From DASXTW01 sp036505215 (GTDB taxonomy: Bacteria > Actinomycetota > UBA4738), in NCBI GenBank assembly GCA_036505215.1, contig DASXTW010000123.1, positions 1 to 5,256 of the forward strand: a stretch of DNA of 5,256 nucleotides. Direction: 5' to 3'. Shown in pieces: positions 1-5,256 of this stretch; position 1 is the stretch's first letter, and each line of letters begins with the position of its first letter. The notes beneath the pieces are model-generated. The model was not told where the DNA came from and did no database searches. It worked only from the letters and a program-made list of their open reading frames with translations. The position numbers were made by a program, and so were the translations under genes.

Positions 1-87
1 CAACGTCAATCGCGCGGATGGCTCCTGGCCCGGCTTGCGCGGTGGCCGATCCGGTGGAAGGAATGCTTCATCTCCCATGACACGCAA
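1..87 (-). CDS. Partial N-terminus of a divergent gene, possibly a TetR-type regulator
   Basis: On the minus strand a frame is open from a TTG codon (85-87) to the left edge. It encodes 29 residues starting MRVMGDEAFLPPDRPPRKPG and continuing QEPSARLTL. The TTG start is chosen because a good Shine-Dalgarno, GGGAGG, lies 8 nt upstream. An in-frame ATG at 76-78 is the alternative, but it is 17 nt from that site. The Pro/Arg/Lys-rich lead followed by an 'SARLTL' stretch resembles the segment just before helix 1 in many TetR-family regulators, which often continue 'ERIVDAAL...'. Nothing of the helix-turn-helix is inside the window, so the family is inference only. The gene diverges from the diiron protein gene, an arrangement common for a local repressor and its target. 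It could instead be an unrelated protein or a chance frame. Confidence 0.4.
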   Translation of the reverse strand, partial: MRVMGDEAFLPPDRPPRKPGQEPSARLTL

Positions 88-169
88 TCTACCAACCTCC
101 CTCTGGGGAAAAACACATGTCGGTGAACCGCTGGTACATGGTTGTGGTCAGGATGTGAGAATGCGGGTC

Positions 170-185
170 ATATCTTCGCAGATAT
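170..185. promoter_or_regulatory. Operator-like inverted repeat upstream of the diiron gene
   Basis: The sequence ATATCT-TCGC-AGATAT is a perfect 6-4-6 inverted repeat, AT-rich within a GC-rich background. It ends 25 nt before the ATG at 211 and sits in the only divergent intergenic space of this pair. The size and placement suit the operator of a dimeric repressor, for example a TetR-type protein if the divergent gene at 1-87 is one. No convincing -35/-10 pair could be placed around it. An alternative is an unrelated small hairpin in the leader of the diiron mRNA. Confidence 0.4.
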
Positions 186-210
186 ACGCTGGAAGGGAAG
201 AGGCGATCAC

Positions 211-1350
211 ATGAGCACGCGCTTCTACACGCTGCCGGTGGAACAGACGCAATGGCGGGTTGGTGAAGAATCGACCACCATCTTCAACTGGGAGTACGAC
301 GAGACCCGGGACCGGCTCCTGTCCCTGTACGAGAAGGGAAAGGAGAAGCAGTGGAACACCAACACTCGCTTGGATTGGTCGATCGAGGTCGATCCGCGAT
401 CGGCCGGCAACTTCCCCGATTACTACGTGCCGATCTACGGCTCGGACATGTGGGAACGCATGGACGAGAAAGCCAAGGCCAACTTCCGCCAGCACATGGC
501 GGCGTGGATGAACTCGCAGTTCCTCCATGGTGAGCAGGGCGCTCTGATCTGTGCAGCGAAGATCGTCCAGACGGTCCCCCACGTCGACTCGAAGTTCTAC
601 GCGGCAACCCAGGTCATGGACGAAGCCCGCCACATGGAGACCTACTCGAGATACCTTCGGGAGAAGATCGAGATGGCCTACCCGATCAACAAGCACCTCC
701 GGTCGCTGCTGAACGACGTCGTGAGCGATTCCCGGTGGGACATGACCAACCTCGGCATGCAGGTGCTGATCGAAGGTCTGGCCCTGGCCGCGTTCTCCAT
801 GATCCGCGACTACTCCGAGGAGCCCCTGGCCAAGGCCCTCAACACCTACGTCATGCAGGACGAGGCTCGGCACGTCGCCTTCGGGCGGCTGGCCCTCCGC
901 GAGTTCTATCCGCAGCTCACCGAGGCCGAACGGGCGGAGCGAGAGGAGTTCGTGGTCTACGCCTGCTACCTGATGCGAAACCGGTTCCTGGCCGAAGAGG
1001 TCTGGGAGAACGTGGGCCTGGACCGGGAGGAATGCATCAAGTACGTGGAGTCCTCCGAGATGATGCAGAACTTCCGCAAGATGCTGTTCTCGCGCATCGT
1101 TCCAACGATCAAGGATCTCGGGCTGTGGGGGCAGAAGGTGCGGGCGGCCTTCGAGGACATGGGCGTCATCGAGTTCCAGGACCTGAGCCCGGACGACCTC
1201 TCGGCAGCGGACGAGCAGATCGCCCAGGATCTGGATCGAAGTCGGGATGAGGCCAAGGGCGGGCGGGAGGCCACGGCCGCCCTGGCCGGCATCGATCCCA
1301 CTCGGGCTACGGAGGTCCAGGCCGCCATCCAGGCCGGCGCCGAGGACTGA
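211..1350 (+). CDS. Ferritin-like / R2-like diiron-carboxylate protein
   Basis: A 379-residue, probably cytosolic, mostly helical protein with no signal peptide or membrane segment. It shows two metal-binding half-sites of the ferritin-like superfamily: E108 (in HGEQGAL) with E138/H141 (in MDEARHME), and E188 (in LIEGLALAAF) with E218/H221 (in QDEARHVAFG). Spacing is 30 residues within each half, so all six carboxylate/His ligands of a diiron site are present. Proteins of this fold activate O2 for oxidation, desaturation, N-oxygenation or radical generation, but the substrate here is unknown. The extra His that AurF N-oxygenases carry four residues before the last ExxH is Val214, arguing against AurF-type chemistry. 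Y145 lies 7 residues after E138, the spacing of the radical tyrosine in ribonucleotide reductase R2. The first third and the charged, Ala-rich tail (about 330-379) lie outside the metal-binding core. Start: ATG at 211 has GGGAAGAGG (195-203) 7 nt upstream; the longer in-frame TTG at 142 lacks this support and would read through the operator-like repeat. Confidence 0.88.
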   Translation: MSTRFYTLPVEQTQWRVGEESTTIFNWEYDETRDRLLSLYEKGKEKQWNTNTRLDWSIEVDPRSAGNFPDYYVPIYGSDMWERMDEKAKANFRQHMAAWMNSQFLHGEQGALICAAKIVQTVPHVDSKFYAATQVMDEARHMETYSRYLREKIEMAYPINKHLRSLLNDVVSDSRWDMTNLGMQVLIEGLALAAFSMIRDYSEEPLAKALNTYVMQDEARHVAFGRLALREFYPQLTEAERAEREEFVVYACYLMRNRFLAEEVWENVGLDREECIKYVESSEMMQNFRKMLFSRIVPTIKDLGLWGQKVRAAFEDMGVIEFQDLSPDDLSAADEQIAQDLDRSRDEAKGGREATAALAGIDPTRATEVQAAIQAGAED

Positions 1351-1391
1351 GCAAAGCACTTCGCGTCGGCTCGAATCGATTCTTCGAACGC

Positions 1392-1841
1392 TCATTCGAT
1401 CTCGATCTCGTAGCTGTACCAGGCGGTCCGTTGAGCGCCGGTTCGGTCATACAGACGCTGAGCCTGCTCGTTGTCCACGGCCGTGAACCACTCGAGGTGG
1501 CGCATGCCACGGTCACGCGCCGCAGCCACGGCCGCTTCGATCAGGGCCAGCCCGATCCCCTCTCCGCGGTGCCCATCCGCCACGAACAGGTCGTTCATGA
1601 GCGCGGCTTCCGTGGCGTGTGTCGAGCTGAAGGTCCAGTAGAGGGTGGCGAATCCGACCAGCTCATCGCCCTTCCACGCACCGAGCAGCAGACCGTCTTC
1701 GCTCGGCGCCAGAAAACGACGGAAGAATGCCCTGTTCTGTTCCTCGTGGGGCTCGGTTCGGTAGAAGCGCTGGTATCCGGCGATCAGCGGAAGGACCGAT
1801 TCGTAATCGGCTTCACCCAACGATTCGACCCGCACCGTCAC
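1392..1841 (-). CDS. GNAT-family N-acetyltransferase
   Basis: A 149-residue cytosolic protein of about the normal length for a single GNAT domain, transferring acetyl from acetyl-CoA to an amine; the acceptor cannot be told. The domain fills the protein. An N-terminal strand and helix (1-30) are followed by the central sheet (about 50-88, with GAWKGDELVGFATL and then LMNDLFV). Motif A, the acetyl-CoA pyrophosphate loop, is HRGEGIG (R92, G95, G97, the R/QxxGxG pattern), followed by the helix LALIEAAVAAARDRG. Motif B has N124 and the LYDRTGA turn (about 130-136). Start: GTG at 1839-1841 is chosen because the family fold begins right there (VTVRVESL) and a G-rich stretch lies just upstream. A longer GTG start at 1904 would add 21 residues with no recognisable role, and its AGGGA is too close to the codon. 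The gene is convergent with the diiron gene and divergent from the two-component genes, so it is probably transcribed alone. Confidence 0.88.
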   Translation of the reverse strand: MTVRVESLGEADYESVLPLIAGYQRFYRTEPHEEQNRAFFRRFLAPSEDGLLLGAWKGDELVGFATLYWTFSSTHATEAALMNDLFVADGHRGEGIGLALIEAAVAAARDRGMRHLEWFTAVDNEQAQRLYDRTGAQRTAWYSYEIEIE

Positions 1842-2070
1842 GATCGCCCCCGCTGGCTCTTCGAATCGAACAACGACTTGCCGGCCACTTGACCTGCCGG
1901 ACACTTCCCTGGAGAACGGTATCTACTCTAGAGGCACCTGATTCCCGGGATCCGCCCGCACCGCCTGCGCCACCCGCCCACCCCTCAATCCTCGTACAAC
2001 TTGATGGACCTTCCCTTTTGAGGGCCCAGGTGGGCGGCCGAGACGCGAGGATGGCTGGAGGGGTGGGTAG
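1842..2070. other. Divergent intergenic region between GNAT and response-regulator genes
   Basis: About 230 nt without a supported gene (about 165 nt if the GNAT protein starts at 1904). It must hold the start signals of both divergent genes. I could not place a credible -35/-10 pair on either strand. TTGACC at 1889-1894 is too far from the TATCTA/TACTCT hexamers at 1920-1929. The right-hand part, from about 1971, is C-rich and then G-rich and holds the inverted repeats described separately. The response regulator's Shine-Dalgarno, GGAGGGG (2057-2063), ends 7 nt before its GTG start. Confidence 0.5.
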
Positions 2071-2073
2071 GTG
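1971..2073 (+). promoter_or_regulatory. Possible leader switch masking the response-regulator start site
   Basis: The C-rich segment CACCCGCCCACCCCTC (1971-1986) can pair with GAGGGGTGGGTAGGTG (2058-2073). That segment is most of the Shine-Dalgarno, the spacer and the GTG start of the response regulator. Over 16 positions I count 14 Watson-Crick pairs, one G-U (1976/2068) and one C/A mismatch (1975/2069). The same left arm also forms the upstream hairpin with 2018-2037, so the two structures exclude each other. That is the layout of a translational switch (start hidden or start free). Whether the left arm is transcribed is unknown, and C-rich against G-rich stretches pair by chance more often in such DNA, so this is a hypothesis. 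Confidence 0.3.
1974..2037. repeat. Imperfect inverted repeat, 15 bp with a 5-nt bulge
   Basis: The left arm CCGCCCACCCCTCAA (1974-1988) is complementary to two blocks of the right arm: TTGAGGG (2018-2024) and GTGGGCGG (2030-2037). The five bases CCCAG (2025-2029) bulge out, and the loop is 29 nt (1989-2017). All 15 pairs are Watson-Crick. No T-tract follows, so it does not look like an intrinsic terminator. It could be a leader-RNA stem if transcription starts upstream of 1971, or a DNA dyad bound by a regulator. Confidence 0.6.
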
Positions 2074-2739
2074 ACGACGCGCGTTCTCCTCATCGACGAT
2101 GACCCCAAGATCGTCGCCCTCCTTCGTCGGGGGCTGGCCTACGAGGGCTTCGAGGTCTACACGGCCACGGACGGCGAGGACGGCCGGGGCGCGGCTCGTT
2201 CCCACCGGCCTCACATCGTGCTCCTCGACATCGCCATGCCGGGCGGGGATGGGTTCGAGGTGTGCCGGCGTCTCCGCCTCGAGAGCGACGTCCCGATCAT
2301 CATGCTCACGGCCCGTGATGAGGTTGCCGACAAGGTCTTGGCTCTCGACCTCGGCGCGGATGACTACGTCCCGAAACCCTTCGCATTCGACGAGCTCCTG
2401 GCCCGCATCCGGGCAGTCCTCCGGCGTCGCCGGGAAGGAGAGGAATCGATCGTCTACACCAACCTGGTCCTGCACCCCGGCACCCGTGAGGTTCGCCGTG
2501 GCGACCGAGAATTGGAGCTCACCGCGATCGAGTACGAACTGCTTCTTCTGTTTATGCGGCATCCACGGCAGGTGCTGACCCGGGAGCAGATCCTCTGGCA
2601 GGTGTGGGGTCACGATGAGCCACCCGACACGAACGTCCTCGACGTGCACATCGGACACCTCCGCCGCAAGCTCGAGACCGGAGACCAGCGGCGCCTGATC
2701 CAGACGATCCGTGGGATCGGGTACGCCCTGCGAGCCTGA
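2071..2739 (+). CDS. OmpR/PhoB-family two-component response regulator
   Basis: A 222-residue cytosolic transcription regulator, the usual length for the OmpR/PhoB family. The receiver domain (about 3-118) has the acidic pocket D9/D10 (in LLIDDDPK), the phospho-acceptor D53 (in IVLLDIAMPG), switch residues T80 (in IMLTAR) and Y99, and the conserved K102 (in YVPKPF). All are present, so the domain should accept phosphate from the kinase encoded next door. A basic linker (RRRREGEE, about 118-125) leads to the C-terminal winged helix (about 128-221), with the family signatures LTAIEYELL, REQILWQVWG, the recognition helix around VLDVHIGHLRRKL, and the wing IQTIRGIGYAL. Such proteins dimerise on direct repeats near promoters. 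Start: GTG at 2071 preceded by GGAGGGG at a 7-nt spacing; the nearby ATG at 2051 is out of frame. The start region may be masked by leader pairing. Target genes cannot be read from this window; autoregulation and control of the downstream Crp-like gene are reasonable guesses. Confidence 0.95.
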   Translation: MTTRVLLIDDDPKIVALLRRGLAYEGFEVYTATDGEDGRGAARSHRPHIVLLDIAMPGGDGFEVCRRLRLESDVPIIMLTARDEVADKVLALDLGADDYVPKPFAFDELLARIRAVLRRRREGEESIVYTNLVLHPGTREVRRGDRELELTAIEYELLLLFMRHPRQVLTREQILWQVWGHDEPPDTNVLDVHIGHLRRKLETGDQRRLIQTIRGIGYALRA

Positions 2740-2742
2740 GCC

Positions 2743-4122
2743 GTGTACATCAGGACCCGTCTGGCCCTTCTCTTCGCGTTGATCCTGGCCGTCGCCCTGG
2801 GCGTGCTCAGCGAAGGCGTCTATCACCTCACTCGGAACGACCTGCTCGAGGAGGTCCAGCGAGACGTACGGGAGCGGGCCGCGGGGCTGGCCGCGACCGT
2901 GCGACCCGAGCCGGGGTCGGAGGCTCTGCACCTCCCCGATCTGATGGCCTTCGGGGCGCCGGACGTCTTCCTCGAGGTCGTGGACGAGGGCGGTGAGGCC
3001 GTGGCCCGATCAGGAAATCTCGGCGCGCAGGACCTGCCCTTCCACGTGTCTGCCATTCGTCGGGGGGTGGTGGAGGAGGCACGGCTGGGCCGCGTTCCCC
3101 TGTTCTTGTTCGGCCGACCCGTCATCCAGGACTCGCAAACCAGAGGATATGTCCTGGTTGCGCGATCTCCACTGACGATCTACACGTCGCTGAGCCGCAT
3201 GAGGTCCTTCCTGTTCCCGGGCAGCCTGATCGCCCTGGTCATCGCCGCCCTGGCCGGCTGGATCCTGACCTGGTGGGCCATGCGGCCTCTGGCACGGCTC
3301 GCGCTGGCCGCGGGAGGGATCGCCGCCACGCAGGATCACACGCGACGAGTAGGGTCGACGGGCCTCCGGAACGAGGTCGGGCGTCTCGCCACCGCCGTGG
3401 ACACGATGCTGGCTGCCCTCGAGGACGCCCATCGGCACGTGACCGCGGTGAACGAGGGCCAACGCCGCTTTCTGGCCGAGGTCTCCCACGAGCTCCGGAC
3501 GCCGCTCACGATCATGCTGTCCTCGCTCGATGTACTGGAGCGGACCGGCGACAGCGACCCCGGATTCCTGGCCGAGACGCTCCGCGACCTCCGCACGGAG
3601 ACGGGGCGGATGGCTCGCATGGTGAATCAACTCCTGATGATGGCTCCCTCCAGCGATGAGCTTCCTCGAAGGCCCGTGCTCATCGCAGAGGTCGTGGTCG
3701 ACGCCTGTCGACAGACCGCCGCGGCCGAAAACGGCGCAACCGTGTCGTGGGACGGCATTCATGCGCTCGATGACGCGGTGGTCGATGGCACGTCGGACAG
3801 ACTGAAGCAGCTGTTCCTCATCCTGCTGGACAACGCGGTCAAGTACACCCCCGCCGGAGGCAGGATCGACGTGAGTGGCGCCGTCGATGGTCGCACGGTG
3901 ACGGTTACGGTCGCCGACACCGGCATCGGCATCGCTCATGATGAGCTGCCTCAGGTGTTCGACCGTTTCTTCCGGTCGGAGAACGCTCGCTCCCGAGAAG
4001 GCTCGGGGTTGGGTCTGTCCATCGCGCGGCACATCTCTGAACAACATGGAGGCGAGCTCCAGGTCGAGAGCGAGCTCGGTCGGGGTAGCCGCTTCACGGT
4101 CACCCTGCCACGCCTGGCCTAG
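2743..4122 (+). CDS. Membrane sensor histidine kinase (HAMP-HisKA-HATPase)
   Basis: A 459-residue inner-membrane kinase, partner of the preceding response regulator. The order is: a first membrane helix (about 7-27); an extracytoplasmic sensor region (about 30-152) with the FLEVVDEGGEAVARSGNLG stretch common in this kinase group; a second helix (about 156-178); HAMP (about 178-232); and a HisKA dimerisation domain with the phospho-acceptor H249 in SHELRTPL. The HATPase domain (about 352-457) has the N box with N364 (LLDNAVKYTP), the G1 box D392-T-G394-I-G396, the F box around FDRFF (406-410) and the G2 box GSGLGLS (420-426). Every catalytic box is intact, so it should be active. The signal is unknown; no metal-binding Cys/His cluster is seen in the sensor region. 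The GTG start lies 3 nt after the regulator's stop codon and has no clear Shine-Dalgarno of its own, so translation is probably coupled to the upstream gene. Confidence 0.95.
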   Translation: MYIRTRLALLFALILAVALGVLSEGVYHLTRNDLLEEVQRDVRERAAGLAATVRPEPGSEALHLPDLMAFGAPDVFLEVVDEGGEAVARSGNLGAQDLPFHVSAIRRGVVEEARLGRVPLFLFGRPVIQDSQTRGYVLVARSPLTIYTSLSRMRSFLFPGSLIALVIAALAGWILTWWAMRPLARLALAAGGIAATQDHTRRVGSTGLRNEVGRLATAVDTMLAALEDAHRHVTAVNEGQRRFLAEVSHELRTPLTIMLSSLDVLERTGDSDPGFLAETLRDLRTETGRMARMVNQLLMMAPSSDELPRRPVLIAEVVVDACRQTAAAENGATVSWDGIHALDDAVVDGTSDRLKQLFLILLDNAVKYTPAGGRIDVSGAVDGRTVTVTVADTGIGIAHDELPQVFDRFFRSENARSREGSGLGLSIARHISEQHGGELQVESELGRGSRFTVTLPRLA

Positions 4123-4242
4123 CCAGCACCGCACCGTGGCCTCGAAGCGCTCCGGTGAAGGCTTTGGGATCTCTTCAGGAGCATCCGCCCCGTTGCTTCA
4201 GGTTCACCAGCCAAGCTTGGCCGGAGGACCAGGGGGAAGATC
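4123..4242 (+). other. Spacer between kinase and Crp-like genes
   Basis: 120 nt without a gene. No hairpin followed by a T-run is seen, so nothing here clearly ends the two-component transcript, and read-through into the Crp-like gene is possible. It holds the direct repeat CTTCAGG at 4173-4179 and 4196-4202 (23-bp period), the 12-bp palindrome at 4210-4221, and the Shine-Dalgarno AGGGGGA (4231-4237) for the next gene. Confidence 0.5.
4210..4221. promoter_or_regulatory. Perfect 12-bp palindrome before the Crp-like gene
   Basis: GCCAAGCTTGGC is fully self-complementary and lies 21 nt before the GTG at 4243. Crp-family proteins bind two-fold symmetric sites and often control their own genes, so this could be an operator. 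It does not match the classic TGTGA-N6-TCACA site. The Crp-like protein's recognition helix also lacks the Glu that reads the classic site. An arm of only six bases can occur by chance. Confidence 0.3.
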
Positions 4243-4986
4243 GTGGCTTCGGTCTCGGCTCGGACCCTTCACGAAAGGCCGATGGAGACGACGCTCCGCG
4301 GCAGGATCAGCCATGCCGCGTGGTTCGCGGCCTCGCTCAGGGACGACGACACGCCGTCACTCTCTGAAGCCGATCTTCGCGTCCTGGCCTCTTCGATCCG
4401 AGTGGTTCGAATGCCGTCTGGGAGCAGACTCCTGTCCGCGGGACAAGCGGTCGACGTCCTCGCCATGGTCAGGAGCGGCGAGGTTGAGGTGTATTGGGGA
4501 ACCGGGCCCCGCAGGTACGTGCTCGATTTCCTTCGGGCGGGCGATCTTCTCGGCGACGCCGCCTGCCTTTCGGGGAGGCGTTCCCCGGTCAGTGCGCGGG
4601 CCAAAGGAGACGTCGTCCTGATTCTGCTTCCCCGGGCAGCCCTTTCGTGGATCTTGCGAACCCAGCCGCCGCTGACCCACCGCCTGTTGCTGAGCCTGGC
4701 GGATCGGACGAGCCTGCTCCAGCACAGGCTGGTCGAGGTCCGCAGGAGAGACGTCCGCAGGCAACTCGTGGAGCTGATCCTCGAGCGGACCGGCGGGGGG
4801 AATGGATCCTTCCGGCTGGCGCAATCCACGCTCGCTCAGCTCGTGTTCGGCTCGCGCACCACGGTCAACCGCATCCTGAAGGAACTGGAGCGGAGCGGAG
4901 CCATCCGGGTGGGCTACCGCCAGATCGAGGTTCTCGACCCCGTGATCCTCCTCCGATACAGCCGAAACCATCGCTCGCCGGAATGA
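4243..4986 (+). CDS. Crp/Fnr-superfamily transcription regulator, ligand unknown
   Basis: A 247-residue cytosolic DNA-binding protein, slightly longer than typical Crp/Fnr members because of about 40 extra N-terminal residues. The effector domain (about 42-135) has the cyclic-nucleotide-binding-fold pattern MPSGSRLLSAGQ, then VRSGEVEVY, then FLRAGDLLGDAACL. A long dimerisation helix (about 139-170) leads to the C-terminal helix-turn-helix (about 190-225) with TLAQLVFGSRTTVNRILKEL, closely like the CRP helix (SRETVGRIL), and a wing ending in IRVGYRQIEV. Aligned by eye to E. coli CRP, the cAMP-contacting E72, R82 and S83 become D105, S114 and P115, so cAMP binding in the CRP manner is unlikely. 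Only one cysteine (C108) is seen, so an FNR-type iron-sulfur cluster is also unlikely. In the recognition helix the DNA-reading E181 equivalent is T206, while both Arg contacts (R205, R210) are kept. Start: GTG at 4243 has AGGGGGA 5 nt upstream; ATG at 4282 is a weaker alternative. It follows the kinase gene on the same strand and may share its transcript. Confidence 0.9.
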   Translation: MASVSARTLHERPMETTLRGRISHAAWFAASLRDDDTPSLSEADLRVLASSIRVVRMPSGSRLLSAGQAVDVLAMVRSGEVEVYWGTGPRRYVLDFLRAGDLLGDAACLSGRRSPVSARAKGDVVLILLPRAALSWILRTQPPLTHRLLLSLADRTSLLQHRLVEVRRRDVRRQLVELILERTGGGNGSFRLAQSTLAQLVFGSRTTVNRILKELERSGAIRVGYRQIEVLDPVILLRYSRNHRSPE

Positions 4987-4996
4987 GTCCCGGAGG

Positions 4997-5030
4997 AAAA
5001 GAACGCGGGCCCGCGATGGGGCCCGCGTTC
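4997..5030 (-). terminator. Intrinsic terminator for the minus-strand solute-binding-protein gene
   Basis: GAACGCGGGCCC (5001-5012) and GGGCCCGCGTTC (5019-5030) form a perfect 12-bp stem around a 6-nt loop. On the minus strand the stem is followed by TTTT (4997-5000) and then C-rich sequence, the layout of a rho-independent terminator. It lies 26 nt after the stop codon of the minus-strand gene. On the plus strand it begins 14 nt after the Crp-like gene's stop, with an A-run before it but only TGCGG after it. It may therefore slow or end plus-strand transcripts too, with less certainty. The two genes converge on it. Confidence 0.8.
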
Positions 5031-5056
5031 TGCGGCCTCGCCTTCGCAGCGAGGAG

Positions 5057-5256
5057 CTATCCCGCTTGGAACCACTCGTTCATGTTGAAGAACATGCCGA
5101 GGTTGGAGGGGATGTAGTCGGAGATGGGGCCGGCGATCTTGTCGGTCCGCCATGCCCCGACGTTGGGCAGGACGTACAGCGGCAGGGACAGGAAGTCCTG
5201 TGCTTCCAGGGCGTAGATCTGGTTGAACAGATCCAGGCGCTTGGCCGGGTCCAGCT
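5057..5256 (-). CDS. Family 5 (peptide/nickel-type) ABC transporter solute-binding protein, C-terminal part
   Basis: The last 65 codons and TAG stop (5057-5059) of a gene that continues beyond the right edge. The visible protein begins LDPAKRLDLFNQIYALEAQD, continues FLSLPLYVLPNVGAW and ends GMFFNMNEWFQAG. The pattern of 'R...LFNQIYALEAQDFLSLPLY' followed by a short aromatic tail is the usual end of SBP_bac_5 proteins, where a helix ending in an acidic residue is followed by a strand like 'PLY'. Such proteins capture oligopeptides, nickel or similar solutes outside the membrane and deliver them to an ABC permease. The signal peptide, if any, lies outside the window, and the substrate cannot be told. 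It is convergent with the Crp-like gene and is followed by the intrinsic terminator at 4997-5030. The permease and ATPase genes may lie elsewhere or further on the minus strand. Confidence 0.75.
   Translation of the reverse strand, partial: LDPAKRLDLFNQIYALEAQDFLSLPLYVLPNVGAWRTDKIAGPISDYIPSNLGMFFNMNEWFQAG

Noticed and set aside
1..126. Tail of a plus-strand gene running in from the left edge
   Set aside because: Two plus frames are open here, but their translations show no domain-like pattern. The minus-strand frame with a ribosome-binding site is better supported.
142..210. Longer TTG start for the diiron protein
   Set aside because: The extra 23 residues cover the operator-like dyad and the Shine-Dalgarno for the ATG at 211, and match no part of the fold.
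1351..1391. Terminator between the convergent diiron and GNAT genes
   Set aside because: Only a 5-bp TCGAA/TTCGA stem and the short palindrome GAATCGATTC are present, with no T-run on either strand.
148..1395. Long minus-strand open frame (415 codons) opposite the diiron gene
   Set aside because: It is a shadow of a GC-rich gene. The plus-strand frame has all diiron ligands and a good ribosome-binding site, while the antisense product is low-complexity with no recognisable domain.
1889..1929. Sigma-70-type promoter (TTGACC and TATCTA/TACTCT)
   Set aside because: The spacing between the hexamers is 25 nt or more, well outside the functional range.
1813..2931. Minus-strand open frame (372 codons) across the GNAT start, leader and response regulator
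   Set aside because: It lies antisense to a response regulator with every family motif, and its translation shows no domain; codon bias explains it.
3010..4134. Minus-strand open frame (374 codons) opposite the histidine kinase
   Set aside because: Same reason: the plus-strand kinase boxes are intact and the antisense product is not protein-like.

Overview
This is a G+C-rich bacterial window. Coding density is high, GTG/TTG starts are frequent, and the third-position G+C bias is strong enough to open long antisense shadow frames. The gene set is a ferritin-like diiron protein, an acetyltransferase, an OmpR-type two-component pair, a Crp/Fnr-like regulator and the end of a family 5 solute-binding protein. 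It fits a free-living, high-GC soil or aquatic lineage, most likely an actinobacterium (Acidimicrobiia-like is my impression only); the sequence alone does not settle the phylum. There are no tRNAs, rRNAs, insertion sequences or CRISPR arrays.

Layout, left to right. (1) Positions 1-87, minus strand: the first 29 codons of a gene that runs off the left edge. It diverges from the next gene and has a TetR-like feel. (2) Positions 88-210: intergenic, with a 16-bp operator-like inverted repeat (170-185). (3) 211-1350, plus: a complete 379-residue ferritin-like/R2-like diiron protein with both E...ExxH half-sites. (4) 1392-1841, minus: a GNAT N-acetyltransferase, convergent with the diiron gene across a 41-nt gap. 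(5) 1842-2070: the divergent region before the two-component genes. A C-rich segment here can pair either with a downstream G-rich arm or with the ribosome-binding site and start codon of the response regulator. (6) 2071-2739 and 2743-4122, plus: an OmpR/PhoB-type response regulator and its membrane histidine kinase, 3 nt apart, clearly one operon. (7) 4123-4242: a spacer with a perfect 12-bp palindrome and a direct repeat. (8) 4243-4986, plus: a Crp/Fnr-superfamily regulator whose canonical cAMP- and DNA-contact residues are changed. (9) 5001-5030: a perfect 12-bp-stem hairpin whose T-tract serves the minus strand. (10) 5057-5256, minus: the last 65 codons of a family 5 (peptide/nickel-type) ABC transporter solute-binding protein, cut by the right edge.

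How the parts may work together: the kinase would sense an envelope or extracellular signal and phosphorylate the regulator at D53. The Crp-like protein just downstream on the same strand may be in the same transcription unit or separately controlled. The diiron gene and its divergent neighbour look like a locally regulated pair. I see no evidence for a wholly new multi-gene system. The observations most worth testing are the competing pairing upstream of the response regulator, the operator-like repeat before the diiron gene, and the altered contact residues of the Crp-like protein.
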